Origin: Pseudomonas sp. A34-9
Lineage (GTDB): Bacteria; Pseudomonadota; Gammaproteobacteria; Pseudomonadales; Pseudomonadaceae
NCBI RefSeq assembly: GCF_029543085.1
Contig: NZ_CP119967.1
Location: 6,455,001 to 6,519,000, forward strand
Length of the DNA: 64,000 bases
Direction: 5' to 3'
The position numbers were made by a program, and so were the translations under genes. The notes under the pieces were generated by a model that saw nothing but the letters and a program-made list of their open reading frames with translations, had not been told where the DNA came from and made no database searches. Below, one piece after another: positions 8,035-18,040 of this stretch; position 1 is the stretch's first letter, and the number at the start of each line of letters is the position of its first letter.

Positions 8035-10905
8035 TTAAAACAGTTTTTCCTGTTCGCGCAGAAGCCCGGCCAGACTGGCAGCTTCCACCGGCCGACTGAT
8101 CAGATAGCCCTGCACCTCATCGCAACGCTCAGCGCGTAGAAATTCCAGCTGATCCTGGCGCTCGACGCCCTCCGCCACCACTTTCAGCGACAGCCCGTGG
8201 GCCATGGCAATGATCGCGCGAGTGATCGCCGCATCTTCGCTGCCCTCACCCAACCCGCGAATGAACGCCTGATCGATCTTCACGTAATCCACCGGAATGC
8301 GCTTGAGATAACTCAACGACGAATAGCCCGTGCCGAAATCATCGATGGCCAGTTTCACTCCCAGATCACGTAGCTGCTGGAAGGTCGCGATAATGTGTTC
8401 GACGCTGTCGAGCAACTGGCTTTCGGTCAGCTCCAGCTCGAGGTAGTGCGGCGCCAGACCGGTTTCCTCCAGCACCTGCCGCACCAGACTGACCAGCTTG
8501 CCCTGACGCAATTGATGCACCGACAGGTTCACCGAAACGCGGATCGGCTCCAGCCCCTGACGCTGCCATTCACAGGCCTGCCAGCACGCCTGGCGCAGGA
8601 CGAATTCGCCGATCGGCCCGATCAGACCGGTTTCCTCGGCGAGCCCGATGAAATCCCCCGGCGGTACTCGGCCCATGCTCGGATGATCCCAACGCACCAG
8701 TGCTTCCGCGGCATTCAGCCGCCCGGTTTCAAGGCACAACTTGGGCTGATAGAACACTTTGAGCTGCTTTTCTTCGATGGCTTTGCGCAACTGGTTTTCC
8801 AGCTGCAAGCGCTCAAGGGTGCTGGCTTGCAGGCTGTCGGTGTAGAACTGGAAGTTGTTGCCGCCCAGATGCTTGGCGTGTTGCATGGCCATGTTCGATT
8901 GACTGACCAGCGCAGAAATCTCCCGGGCGTTGTCCGGCAGCATGCTGATGCCCATCGAGGCGCTGACCACCAGTTCATGCCCTTCCACGGTCAGCGGCAA
9001 ACGCAGTTTGGTCGACAAGCGCGTGGCGACCCGGGCCAGACTCGACAGATTGCCGTAGGCGTCGAACAGTACGGCGAACTCATCGCCGGACAGCCGCGCG
9101 ATGGTGTCGGCTTCCGGCAAGGCATTGACCAGTCGGCGCGCCATCTTCTGCAGCAACTGGTCAGCGACTTCGTGTCCGAGGCTGTCGTTGAGCAATTTGA
9201 AGCGATCCAGGTTGATGTGCAGCAACGCCAGACTGCGCCGGCCCTGACGCGAACGCTGATGCGCTTCGTGCAGGCGCTCGCGGAACAGCGAGCGGTTGGC
9301 GAGGCCGGTGAGCTCGTCGTAGTGAGTCAGGTAACGCATGCGCTCTTCGGATTCGCGCCGCGCTGAAAGATCGGCGAAGAAGCCGACAATATGACTGACA
9401 TTTCCGCGACTATCGCGCACCGCATTCAACTGCAGCCACTGCGGGTACAACTCGCCGTTTTTGCGCGTCTCCACCAGTTCGCCCTGCCAACTGCCGTGCT
9501 GCTCCAGTGCATGACGGATCGCGACGTAATGGCGGCGGGCATCGCGGCTGCACGGCAATTCGACGACGTTGCGTCCGAGCATGTCCTCGATGTCGTAACC
9601 GGTGACCCGGCTGAACGCCTGATTGATTGCGATCAGCGCGTAGTTCGGATCGAGAATCACGATGCCTTCACTGGCTGCTTCGAACACCGTCGCCGCCAGC
9701 CGTTGCTGCTCTTCGAGACTCTTACTGGCACTGATGTCGCGCCGGGTGCCGACCATGCGGATCACCCGGCCGCTGTCGCTGCGTTCTACCGCGCGGCCAC
9801 GGTCTTCGATCCAGACCCAATGGCCATCGCTGTGACGCACGCGGTATTCGATCTGATAGTCCTCGGTGCGCCCCTTCAAATGCTCGATCAACGCGTATTT
9901 CAACGTCGGCACATCTTCGGGGTGCAGGCGTGGCTTGAGGTCGCGCAGGAGCGCCGTGACGTATTCCGGAGCGAGGCCGAACAGTTCCTGAATCTGCGTG
10001 TGGTGGACCTCGTCGGTTTGCAGGTTCCAGTCCCACAGCCCCAACTCACTGGCCTTCAGGGCGAGCGCCAGCCGCGCTTCGCTTTTGCTCAAGGCCTGAT
10101 TGGCGGCATCCAGTTCGCGGCTGCGCTGGGCGACACGGTCTTCGAGTTCGACATGAGCTTCACGCAACCTGCCTTCGGCGCAGCGCCGGTGTTCGATTTC
10201 CGTGGCCAACTCCTGATTGAGCTGTTCGCTGCGCGATTGCGTCTGTTGCAGATGCTCAATCAGGTGCTGATTCTGGAACCGCCGCAGCAAGCCGCGATCG
10301 ATCAGCCGATTGACCTGCCACGCCACCACGCTCAAGGAGCCGAGCAGAATCAGCCCGAGCCAGCCCCAACCGCGCGCCTGTTCGTCGCCGCCCCAGAACA
10401 GGTAGCCGATCGCCGGCAACAGACAGGGCAAGGTAAAGGAGAGAAACGCTGGCAGGCTCACCGCGTAGGCGACGCTGGCGGACAGGGTTGCGGCGCCAAT
10501 CAGGCCGAACACCCAGGCCTGTTGTATGAAGTTGTCGGCGGGCACCAGGGCGATGCCGGCACCGGCCAGCGTCAGACCGGTCATGGTCGAGCCAAGCAGA
10601 AACATCCTTCGCCAGATCGGCTGGGCCTGACGATCAGGGATCGCCGAATCGAACGCTGCGACCTGGATCACGCGCAATGCAACCAGCGACAGCAACCACA
10701 CCAGCCAGACACTGACCACGAAGTAGCGCTGCGGGCTCCAGAGCAGGCCGGCGCAGACCAGACCATTGATCAACATGAAAAGTGTGGGCAACAACGAGCC
10801 CTGATACAGCAGGCGCGTGCGCTCGACCGCCATTTCGGTGGCGTAGCGCTTGCGGATAACCCGGGGTTCCACAGAGGGGCCCGACAGATCGGAGCTGAGG
10901 GTCAT
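8035..10905 (-). CDS. Membrane GGDEF/EAL protein with two PAS domains
   Basis: 956 residues from ATG (MTLSSDLSG); an upstream ATG at 10965 would add 20 residues. About six membrane segments (~40-200) and a coiled coil (~205-290) precede two PAS domains (LWDWNLQTDEVHH and GIVILDPNYALIAINQAF). A GGDEF domain follows, with its signature changed to SGDEF, then an EAL domain with AAEALVRWDHP, DDFGTGYSSL and EGVE. The EAL catalytic motifs look intact while the cyclase signature is altered. Net cyclic-di-GMP phosphodiesterase activity is therefore the likelier role, possibly with the GGDEF as a GTP sensor. It is divergent from uvrD, as at PA5442/PA5443. Confidence 0.9.
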   Translation of the reverse strand: MTLSSDLSGPSVEPRVIRKRYATEMAVERTRLLYQGSLLPTLFMLINGLVCAGLLWSPQRYFVVSVWLVWLLSLVALRVIQVAAFDSAIPDRQAQPIWRRMFLLGSTMTGLTLAGAGIALVPADNFIQQAWVFGLIGAATLSASVAYAVSLPAFLSFTLPCLLPAIGYLFWGGDEQARGWGWLGLILLGSLSVVAWQVNRLIDRGLLRRFQNQHLIEHLQQTQSRSEQLNQELATEIEHRRCAEGRLREAHVELEDRVAQRSRELDAANQALSKSEARLALALKASELGLWDWNLQTDEVHHTQIQELFGLAPEYVTALLRDLKPRLHPEDVPTLKYALIEHLKGRTEDYQIEYRVRHSDGHWVWIEDRGRAVERSDSGRVIRMVGTRRDISASKSLEEQQRLAATVFEAASEGIVILDPNYALIAINQAFSRVTGYDIEDMLGRNVVELPCSRDARRHYVAIRHALEQHGSWQGELVETRKNGELYPQWLQLNAVRDSRGNVSHIVGFFADLSARRESEERMRYLTHYDELTGLANRSLFRERLHEAHQRSRQGRRSLALLHINLDRFKLLNDSLGHEVADQLLQKMARRLVNALPEADTIARLSGDEFAVLFDAYGNLSSLARVATRLSTKLRLPLTVEGHELVVSASMGISMLPDNAREISALVSQSNMAMQHAKHLGGNNFQFYTDSLQASTLERLQLENQLRKAIEEKQLKVFYQPKLCLETGRLNAAEALVRWDHPSMGRVPPGDFIGLAEETGLIGPIGEFVLRQACWQACEWQRQGLEPIRVSVNLSVHQLRQGKLVSLVRQVLEETGLAPHYLELELTESQLLDSVEHIIATFQQLRDLGVKLAIDDFGTGYSSLSYLKRIPVDYVKIDQAFIRGLGEGSEDAAITRAIIAMAHGLSLKVVAEGVERQDQLEFLRAERCDEVQGYLISRPVEAASLAGLLREQEKLF

Positions 10906-11162
10906 GGGCAACGTTCTTGTTCTTATAAGGAGGGCGTGCGCCCGAAACGTGGACGGAGCATACACAAGCCGATCCCGTTGCCAAACTGCTCCAGATCATA
11001 ATTTCAGCGAAACTTTTGCGCTCCTGGCCAGCAGCAAATCCCTTGGAGCGCGGCGGGCCGATGCCTGTAGGCAGTGACCGACCGGTCGTCATCGACAGGA
11101 CTTTCATCGGCTAATGCAAAGCTCGGTTTGCCCGGGCCTGCGGCGCACCCTAGAATGCCCCG

Positions 11163-13346
11163 ATGCGCGATGATCTCTCCCTTCTGCTGAACTCCCTCAA
11201 CGATGCCCAACGCCAGGCCGTAGCAGCCCCCGTTGGCCGTCAGTTGGTCCTGGCCGGTGCTGGCTCCGGTAAAACCCGAGTGCTGGTGCACCGTATCGCC
11301 TGGTTGATCCAGGTCGAAAACGCCTCGCCCCACTCCATCCTGTCGGTGACCTTCACCAACAAGGCCGCTGCCGAGATGCGTCATCGCATCGAACAGTTGC
11401 TGGGTATCAACCCGGCCGGCATGTGGGTCGGCACCTTCCACGGCCTGGCGCACCGCTTGTTGCGGGCGCACTGGCAGGAAGCGGGCTTGAGCCAGACGTT
11501 CCAGATTCTCGACAGCGACGACCAGCAACGGCTGGTCAAGCGGGTGATCCGCGAACTCGGCCTCGACGAGCAACGCTGGCCCGCGCGCCAGGCGCAATGG
11601 TTCATCAACGGGCAGAAAGACGAAGGCCTGCGCCCGCAACACATTCAGGCCAGCGGCGATCTGTACCTGGCGACCATGCGCGGCATCTACGAGGCCTACG
11701 AGGCGGCGTGCCTGCGTGCCGGCGTCATCGATTTCTCCGAATTACTGCTGCGCGCCCTCGACCTGTGGCGCGATCACCCGGGCTTGCTGGCGCACTACCA
11801 AAAGCGTTTCCGCCATATTCTGGTGGACGAGTTCCAGGACACCAACGCCGTGCAATACGCCTGGCTGCGCCTGCTCGGCAAGGGCGGCGACAGCCTGATG
11901 GTAGTGGGCGACGACGATCAGTCGATTTACGGCTGGCGTGGTGCGAAGATCGAAAACATTCATCAGTATTCTTCCGACTTCGCCGATTCGGTGACCATTC
12001 GTCTGGAGCAGAACTACCGCTCCACCGCCGGCATCCTCAAAGCCGCCAACGCACTGATCGCCAACAACACAGGACGTCTCGGTAAAGAACTATGGACCGA
12101 CGGCGGTGATGGCGAAGCAATCAATCTGTACGCCGCGTTCAACGAACACGACGAAGCACGCTACGTTGTCGAAACCATCGAAAGCGCGCTGAAAACCGGC
12201 TTGGCGCGTAGCGATATCGCGATTCTGTACCGCTCCAACGCCCAATCACGCGTTCTGGAAGAAGCCTTGCTGCGCGAGCGCATTCCGTACCGCATCTACG
12301 GCGGCCAGCGCTTCTTCGAGCGTGCGGAAATCAAGAACGCCATGGCGTATCTGCGTTTGCTCGAAGGGCGCGGCAACGATGCGGCGCTGGAGCGGGTGAT
12401 CAACGTGCCGGCCCGTGGCATTGGCGAAAAAACCGTCGAGGCGATTCGCGAGCACGCGCGCCACAGCGATGTATCGATGTGGGAAGCGATGCGCCAACTG
12501 GTCGCCAATAAAGGCCTGACCGGTCGCGCGGCGGGTGCGTTGGGTGCGTTTATCGAGCTGATCGAAAACCTCGCCGCCAAATGCATGGAAATGCCGCTGC
12601 ACCTGATGACGCAAACCGTCATCGAGCAGTCCGGCCTCATTGCCTATCACGAAGCGGAAAAAGGTGAAAAAGGCCAGGCCCGGGTAGAAAACCTTGAGGA
12701 ACTGGTCAGCGCCGCGCGCAACTTCGAGAACACCGAAGAAGACGAAGAGCTGACGCCACTGGCAGCTTTCCTCGGCCACGCTTCGCTGGAAGCCGGCGAC
12801 ACTCAGGCCGACGAGCACGAAGACAGTATTCAGTTGATGACGCTGCACAGCGCCAAAGGCCTGGAATTCCCTTACGTGTTCCTCGTGGGCATGGAAGAAG
12901 GCCTGTTCCCGCACAAGATGAGCCTGGAAGAGCCGGGTCGCCTTGAGGAAGAGCGGCGCCTGGCCTACGTCGGCATCACCCGGGCGATGCAAAATCTGGT
13001 GATGACCTACGCTGAAACCCGACGCCTGTACGGCAGTGAAACCTACAACAAGGTTTCGCGTTTCGTACGCGAAGTGCCGAAAGGTCTTATTCAGGAAGTG
13101 CGTTTGTCGAATAGCGTCAGCCGTCCGTTCGGCGGTAATCAGTCGATGAGCGGCAGCAACCTGTTCAGTGGCAGCGAAATCCCGGAAACGGGTTTCAGCC
13201 TAGGTCAGGCGGTACGCCATTCGATCTTTGGTGACGGCGTGATCCTCAACTTCGAAGGTGCCGGCGCGCAGGCTCGGGTGCAGGTTAACTTCAGCGAAGG
13301 CAGCAAGTGGCTGATGCTGGGTTACGCCAAGCTGGAAGCTATTTAA
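11163..13346 (+). CDS. uvrD: DNA helicase II
   Basis: 727 residues, the usual UvrD length. Superfamily 1A motifs are visible: Walker A AGAGSGKTR (31-39), TFTNKAAAEM, motif II VDEFQDTN, motif III GDDDQSIYGWRGA, QNYRS, TLHSAKGLEF and VGITRA. A Tudor-like C-terminal tail ends the protein (FGDGVILNFEG). It is a 3'-5' helicase for nucleotide excision and mismatch repair. No convincing LexA site was seen upstream. Confidence 0.96.
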   Translation: MRDDLSLLLNSLNDAQRQAVAAPVGRQLVLAGAGSGKTRVLVHRIAWLIQVENASPHSILSVTFTNKAAAEMRHRIEQLLGINPAGMWVGTFHGLAHRLLRAHWQEAGLSQTFQILDSDDQQRLVKRVIRELGLDEQRWPARQAQWFINGQKDEGLRPQHIQASGDLYLATMRGIYEAYEAACLRAGVIDFSELLLRALDLWRDHPGLLAHYQKRFRHILVDEFQDTNAVQYAWLRLLGKGGDSLMVVGDDDQSIYGWRGAKIENIHQYSSDFADSVTIRLEQNYRSTAGILKAANALIANNTGRLGKELWTDGGDGEAINLYAAFNEHDEARYVVETIESALKTGLARSDIAILYRSNAQSRVLEEALLRERIPYRIYGGQRFFERAEIKNAMAYLRLLEGRGNDAALERVINVPARGIGEKTVEAIREHARHSDVSMWEAMRQLVANKGLTGRAAGALGAFIELIENLAAKCMEMPLHLMTQTVIEQSGLIAYHEAEKGEKGQARVENLEELVSAARNFENTEEDEELTPLAAFLGHASLEAGDTQADEHEDSIQLMTLHSAKGLEFPYVFLVGMEEGLFPHKMSLEEPGRLEEERRLAYVGITRAMQNLVMTYAETRRLYGSETYNKVSRFVREVPKGLIQEVRLSNSVSRPFGGNQSMSGSNLFSGSEIPETGFSLGQAVRHSIFGDGVILNFEGAGAQARVQVNFSEGSKWLMLGYAKLEAI

Positions 13347-13365
13347 AGGCAGCCCGTCGTTGCTC

Positions 13366-13394
13366 ATCGTTCCCACGCAGAGCGTGGGAACGAT
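13366..13394. repeat. Short palindromic repeat (GTTCCCACGC type)
   Basis: ATCGTTCCCACGC and GCGTGGGAACGAT are inverted arms around three bases. This is a widespread intergenic palindrome type in fluorescent pseudomonads and differs from the other REP families here. Confidence 0.7.
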
Positions 13395-13420
13395 CGGACA
13401 CGAACACTGGAGGCAACAAC

Positions 13421-13861
13421 ATGGGCTCGGGCTTCTTTTCTTCCTGGACATTCTGGGCCCTGCTCTCGGCCACTTTCGCCGCATTGACGGCGATCTTCGC
13501 GAAAGTCGGCATCGAAAACGTCAATTCCGACTTCGCCACTCTATTGCGCACGATCGTGGTACTGGTCAGCCTGGCCTTGATTTTGTACGCAACGGGCCAA
13601 TATCAGTCATTAGGATCGATATCCGCCAAGAGCTACCTGTTCCTGCTGTTGTCCGGACTGGGCACGGGCGCGTCGTGGTTGTGCTACTTCCGCGCGTTGA
13701 AGGTCGGCCCGGCCTCACTGGTCGCGCCGGTGGATAAACTCAGTGTGGTGCTGGTGGCGGTGCTCGGCGTGATCCTGCTAGGCGAGAAACTTGATCTGCG
13801 CCAGTGGGGCGGTATCGGCCTGATTACCGCCGGTGTGGTGATGCTGGCGTTTCGTCGCTAA
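13421..13861 (+). CDS. Half-size EamA-family membrane protein
   Basis: 146 residues with about five hydrophobic segments (starting WALLSATFAALTAIFAKVG) and the EamA end VILLGEKLDLRQWGGIGLITAGVVML. It is one EamA repeat instead of the usual two, as in SMR-sized family members that dimerise. GGAGG sits 9 bases before the ATG. It is an inner-membrane protein, possibly a metabolite or drug exporter; the substrate is unknown. Confidence 0.8.
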   Translation: MGSGFFSSWTFWALLSATFAALTAIFAKVGIENVNSDFATLLRTIVVLVSLALILYATGQYQSLGSISAKSYLFLLLSGLGTGASWLCYFRALKVGPASLVAPVDKLSVVLVAVLGVILLGEKLDLRQWGGIGLITAGVVMLAFRR

Positions 13862-14037
13862 GCAGATTTCTCACTGAACCTGTCTCGATTTCCTACAGAC
13901 AAAAGTACATGGCCTTATTGCCCCGACCGAGCTGAACGTAACCTGTCAGGCAAAAGCCCGAAACACTCTCTCGCTAGCCAGTAACACTTCAGCTGTGCAA
14001 CATGGCGCGCGTGTCTCCACAAACGGGAATTCCCTTT

Positions 14038-14913
14038 ATGAAACGTTTTCTTAGCATCGCCATGGCGTTGTGCATCGGCCTGACGATGAGCCTCGACGCC
14101 AACGCCAAGCGCTTTGGTGGTGGCAAAAGCGCCGGCGCTGCGCCGACGCACCAGACCAGCCAGATGGCTCCTTCTTCTCCAGGTGTCGGCGGCGCTGCTG
14201 CGACCGCAGGTGCTGCCGGTGCCGCAGGCGCTGCGGCCAAGGCCGGCGGTGCTTCGAAATGGCTCGGCCCACTGGCCGGTATCGCCGCCGGTGGCCTGCT
14301 CGCGTCCATGTTCATGGGTGGCGGCTTCCAGGGCATGCAGATCTTCGACATCCTGATCATGGCCGTGATCGCGTTCGTGATCTTCCGCTTCATTGCCGCG
14401 CGTCGACGCAAGCAGCAGGAGCAATTCGCTCCGGCCGGCGCGCCAATGCAGCGTGAAGTGTTCGAGCAGAAGCCTGCGGCCATGGGTTCGATCTTCGGTG
14501 GTTCGGCCGCACCGGTTGCCGCTCGTCCGGTAATCAACGCGCCGGCCTGGTTCAACGAAGAGCGCTTCCTTGAAGCTGCACGCAGCCACTTCCAGGCACT
14601 GCAACAGCACTGGGACGCCAACGAAATGGACAAGATCGCCGAGTTCGTAACCCCGCAAATGCTCGAGTTCCTCAAGCGTGAGCGTGCGGATCTGGGCGAC
14701 GCGTTCCAGTCGACCTACATCGACAACCTCCAGGTACAACTGGACGGCGTCGATGACCGTGCCGACAAGACCATCGCGACCCTGACCTTCAACGGTGTAT
14801 CGAAGACCTCGCGCTTCGACCAGGGCGAAGTGTTCAGCGAAAGCTGGAACATGGAGCGTCCGCAGGGCGACAACCAGCCTTGGCTGGTCGCCGGTATCCG
14901 CCAGAACGGCTGA
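14038..14913 (+). CDS. Tim44-like domain membrane protein
   Basis: 291 residues from MKRFLSIAMAL. A signal-like hydrophobic N-terminus is followed by a Gly/Ala-rich low-complexity stretch (~35-80), a glycine-rich membrane region and one strong membrane helix (~102-120; IFDILIMAVIAFVIFRFI). The C-terminal Tim44-like domain (~165-285) contains NEERFLEAARSHF. The family is common in Proteobacteria with unclear function, probably envelope-associated. A strong terminator follows at 14941. Confidence 0.85.
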   Translation: MKRFLSIAMALCIGLTMSLDANAKRFGGGKSAGAAPTHQTSQMAPSSPGVGGAAATAGAAGAAGAAAKAGGASKWLGPLAGIAAGGLLASMFMGGGFQGMQIFDILIMAVIAFVIFRFIAARRRKQQEQFAPAGAPMQREVFEQKPAAMGSIFGGSAAPVAARPVINAPAWFNEERFLEAARSHFQALQQHWDANEMDKIAEFVTPQMLEFLKRERADLGDAFQSTYIDNLQVQLDGVDDRADKTIATLTFNGVSKTSRFDQGEVFSESWNMERPQGDNQPWLVAGIRQNG

Positions 14914-14940
14914 TCCCTTCCAGGCGTCACCTGCCGTAAT

Positions 14941-14970
14941 AAAAAACCCCAGCCTCGGCTGGGGTTTTCT
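14941..14970 (+). terminator. Rho-independent terminator after the Tim44-like gene
   Basis: AAAACCCCAGCC-TCG-GGCTGGGGTTTT: a perfect stem with a short loop, flanked by A and T runs. The A run upstream makes it potentially bidirectional. Confidence 0.88.
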
Positions 14971-15051
14971 ATTTCGCGGTTGCATCTATAGCGAGCTACT
15001 GTATAAACTGGCCCATATAAACCGCGCCATTCAAGCAAGAGGATCCCGGAC

Positions 15052-15459
15052 ATGGAAGAAATCATCGAACAACTGCGTGAAGCCAACGAACCCGTGCCGG
15101 TTCCTTTGGAGTTGCCTGACGAAGATCTGCTGGTCGAAATCGAAGAACAACTGTTCATCGACATTCCGTTTGTCTTCAGAGAGTTTTTGCTGACCGTCAG
15201 CGATGTGGTTTATGGCAGCCTCGAACCGGTGACTGTCACCGACCCACAATCCCACACCTACTTGCCGGATGTTGCCGCCAACGCCTGGGATGCCGGTGTT
15301 GATCGCAGCCTGATTCCAATCTGTCAGGACGGCGACGACTACTACTGTGTCGAGGAGGATGGCACGGTGGTGCTGTGGCAGGCCGAAGAAGAGTTGATTG
15401 CCGAGGAAACCTGGGAATCGGTGTGGCACTGGGCGCGGGACGTCTGGCTGGAAAGCTGA
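15052..15459 (+). CDS. SMI1/KNR4 family protein
   Basis: 135 acidic residues with no signal peptide. The SMI1/KNR4 fold is suggested by PFVFREFLLTVSDVVYGSLEP and the later DYYCVEEDGTVVLWQ strand pattern. Stand-alone members are often immunity proteins of contact-dependent or polymorphic toxins, but no toxin gene is adjacent here, so a housekeeping role is equally possible. GAGGATC precedes the ATG. Confidence 0.75.
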   Translation: MEEIIEQLREANEPVPVPLELPDEDLLVEIEEQLFIDIPFVFREFLLTVSDVVYGSLEPVTVTDPQSHTYLPDVAANAWDAGVDRSLIPICQDGDDYYCVEEDGTVVLWQAEEELIAEETWESVWHWARDVWLES

Positions 15460-15479
15460 TCGCCAGCCGCCCCGGGTGG

Positions 15480-17243
15480 TCAATGCCCCGACGACTCCTT
15501 GTGGTTATCGAGGGTTTCCAGCAGCGCCACCTGCATCCGCGTGTGCACGCGGATGAACCAGCGCCAGAGCAGCGCCGCCACGGCGGCCGCGACCACGGCG
15601 ATCAGTACCAGCAACTTGTTGGTCGGCAAAATACTGGCCGACAAGGCTGCCAACAACAGGAAAATCACCAGCAGCGAGAGAATCGGGATCACTTCGGAGA
15701 TCACCCGGCGCACTCGCTGCGTGTGACGCCCGGCCATCTCCGGCTTCACGCCCATCTCAGCCAGCAGCATCGACAATGCCTTGAGCTTGCGATACGCCGC
15801 AATCAAAAACGGCAGCGAGACCAGCAACGCGCCGCCCCAGATCAACGCCTTCTGCCAGCTCGGATCGCTGATCCAGTCCTGTAGCCAGGCCGAGAGGCGT
15901 TCAGCGAAGAATGCCCCGCTAAAGAAGATCGCAATCACCAACGCCAGATTGACCCCGACCTGGAGCAAAATCTTGCGGATAATCGACGCCAGCATCGCGC
16001 CCTCGCCTTGCGGCTGGATACTGCGCAACCATTCACCGTACATGCCCAGCACACGACCGAGACGCTTGGGCACGGCCGCCGACAATTTGATCGACAGCGG
16101 ATCGGCCGCGCGAATCAGATACGGTGTCAGCAGCGTGGTGATCACCGACACGGCGACAGCGACCGGATAGAGGAAGTTACTGGTGACCTGCAAGGTCATA
16201 CCAAGCGCGGCGATGATGAAGGAAAATTCGCCAATCTGTGACAGCCCCATCCCGACGCGCAGTGAGGTGCGTCCGTCATTGCCGGCGATAAAGGCCCCGA
16301 GGCCGCAGGAGAACATCTTGCCGAGCACAACCGCCACGGTGATCACCGCAATCGGCCACGCATATTCGAGAAGAATCATCGGATCGAGCATCAGGCCGAT
16401 GGCAACGAAGAAGATCGCACTGAACAGATCGCGAACCGGCTCGATCAGCCGCTCGATCTTCAGCAATTGCCGCGACTCGGCCATGATCGCGCCGATCAGG
16501 AACGCTCCGAGCACCATGCTGTATTCAAGCTTGACCACCAGCAGGCAAAAGCCGAAACACAGGCCCAGCACAGTGATCAACAGCATCTCGTTGCTTTCGA
16601 ATTTGGCCACGTAAGCCAGCAAACGCGGCACCAGCAGAATGCCGATGACCAACGCGACGATCATGAACAGCGACAGCTTGCCGACCGTGGAAAACACTTC
16701 ACCGGAGCTGACGGTACCGCTGACGGCAATGCTGGAAAGCAGCGCAATGATGCCGATACCGAGGATGTCTTCGACGATCAGCACGCCGAAGATCAACTGC
16801 GCAAAACGCTCATTCTTCATCTTCAGGTCATTGAGCGCCTTGACGATGATGGTGGTCGAGGAAATCGCCAGGATTGCGCCGAGGAACAGCGAGTCCATGG
16901 TGTTCCAGTCGAACCAGCGGCCGATTTCATAGCCGATCCAGATCATCAGGACGATTTCGAGGAACGCCGCAATAAACGCCGTGGCACCGACCTTGAACAA
17001 CTTGCGCAGGCTGAACTCCAGCCCGAGGCAGAACATCAGGAAAATCACTCCAAGCTCAGCGAGGGTCTTGATGGTTTCTTCGTCGTGGATCAGGCCGAAC
17101 GGCGGAGTGTGCGGGCCGATGATGAATCCGGCGACGATATAGCCGAGCACCACCGGCTGCTTGAAGCGATGAAACAACACGGTCACCACACCTGCGACCA
17201 ACATGATCACTGCCAGATCCTGAATAAAACTGATGGCATGCAT
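15480..17243 (-). CDS. Cation:proton antiporter (CPA2/Kef-type, no RCK domain)
   Basis: 587 residues. A CPA2 Na+/H+ exchanger core of ~12 membrane segments covers residues ~5-380 (FIIGPHTPPFGLI, GVIFLMFCLGLEFSLRKL, SQIGEFSFIIAALG). The C-terminal half has four further hydrophobic segments and ends in a short tail (RMQVALLETLDNHKE). Unlike KefB, KefC or YbaL it has no TrkA-N/RCK nucleotide-binding domain, so it must be gated differently. It is an inner-membrane monovalent cation/proton exchanger; which ion is uncertain. Confidence 0.88.
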   Translation of the reverse strand: MHAISFIQDLAVIMLVAGVVTVLFHRFKQPVVLGYIVAGFIIGPHTPPFGLIHDEETIKTLAELGVIFLMFCLGLEFSLRKLFKVGATAFIAAFLEIVLMIWIGYEIGRWFDWNTMDSLFLGAILAISSTTIIVKALNDLKMKNERFAQLIFGVLIVEDILGIGIIALLSSIAVSGTVSSGEVFSTVGKLSLFMIVALVIGILLVPRLLAYVAKFESNEMLLITVLGLCFGFCLLVVKLEYSMVLGAFLIGAIMAESRQLLKIERLIEPVRDLFSAIFFVAIGLMLDPMILLEYAWPIAVITVAVVLGKMFSCGLGAFIAGNDGRTSLRVGMGLSQIGEFSFIIAALGMTLQVTSNFLYPVAVAVSVITTLLTPYLIRAADPLSIKLSAAVPKRLGRVLGMYGEWLRSIQPQGEGAMLASIIRKILLQVGVNLALVIAIFFSGAFFAERLSAWLQDWISDPSWQKALIWGGALLVSLPFLIAAYRKLKALSMLLAEMGVKPEMAGRHTQRVRRVISEVIPILSLLVIFLLLAALSASILPTNKLLVLIAVVAAAVAALLWRWFIRVHTRMQVALLETLDNHKESSGH

Positions 17244-17522
17244 GGCGTGGGCTCCTTGAATGACAAGGCTCGCGGGCAGACGTCAGAAAAGTCTGGGCGA
17301 GCTAAGTAAAAATCCGCTTTTGATGTGGGAATTGCCCTTGAGGCGGGCTTTTGCAGGGTAACACCGCGACTTCCGGCTGGAAGGCGGTGCAATATATGGA
17401 AACAGATCGATTCCGGCGTGACGGCGGCGAGTCGCCCGGCGTCCCGATAACGGTGCTTTAGAAAAGCGACCAGGCACCCGCAGAGGTGCTTCCAGCAACC
17501 AGCCTTGATCCGTGAGAACGTT

Positions 17523-18005
17523 ATGGAACCCGGAAACGCCCAGCTGTCGATGACGGTACTGATGACCCCCGACATGGCCAACTTCTCTGGCAATGTCCAC
17601 GGCGGCACCCTGCTCAAATACCTCGACGAAGTGGCCTACGCCTGCGCGAGCCGCTATGCCGGCCGCTACGTGGTGACGTTGTCGGTGGATCAGGTGATTT
17701 TCCGCGAGCCGATCCATGTCGGCGAACTGGTGACCTTCCTCGCTTCGGTCAACTACACCGGTAACACGTCGATGGAAGTCGGCATCAAAGTGGTGACCGA
17801 AAACATCCGCGAACGCTCAGTGCGCCACACCAACAGCTGCTTCTTCACTATGGTCGCCGTGGATGACCAGCGTAAGCCGGCCGCCGTGCCGCCGCTGCAA
17901 CCGCAGAACAGTGAAGACAAGCGCCGCTATATTCAGGCGCAGCAGCGCCGGCAGATTCGCCAGGAGCTGGAGAAGCGCTATCAGGAGATCAAGGGCGACG
18001 CCTGA
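17523..18005 (+). CDS. Acyl-CoA thioesterase (hotdog fold)
   Basis: 160 residues from MEPGNAQLSM; an upstream ATG adds 6 residues. The hotdog thioesterase motif NFSGNVHGGTLLKYLDEVAY is followed by the second-strand signature VDQVIFREPIHVGELV, as in the YciA/BACH type that hydrolyses acyl-CoA. The Lys/Arg/Gln-rich tail is probably a helix. It stands alone; the 280 bp upstream show no other gene. Confidence 0.88.
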   Translation: MEPGNAQLSMTVLMTPDMANFSGNVHGGTLLKYLDEVAYACASRYAGRYVVTLSVDQVIFREPIHVGELVTFLASVNYTGNTSMEVGIKVVTENIRERSVRHTNSCFFTMVAVDDQRKPAAVPPLQPQNSEDKRRYIQAQQRRQIRQELEKRYQEIKGDA

Positions 18006-18040
18006 TCAGTCTTTGAATTGATGCTGTCTGAGCTTTAGCC

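Noticed and set aside
9391..11001. Open frame antisense to the GGDEF/EAL gene (about 536 codons)
   Set aside because: Mirror frame of a well-supported gene, low-complexity Gln/Arg composition and no start signals.
14999..15012. LexA-like CTGTATAAACTG upstream of the SMI1/KNR4 gene
   Set aside because: The right half-site CAG is absent at the needed distance.
15052..15459. Toxin-immunity reading of the SMI1/KNR4 gene
   Set aside because: No toxin, Rhs, CDI or T6SS gene is adjacent in this window.
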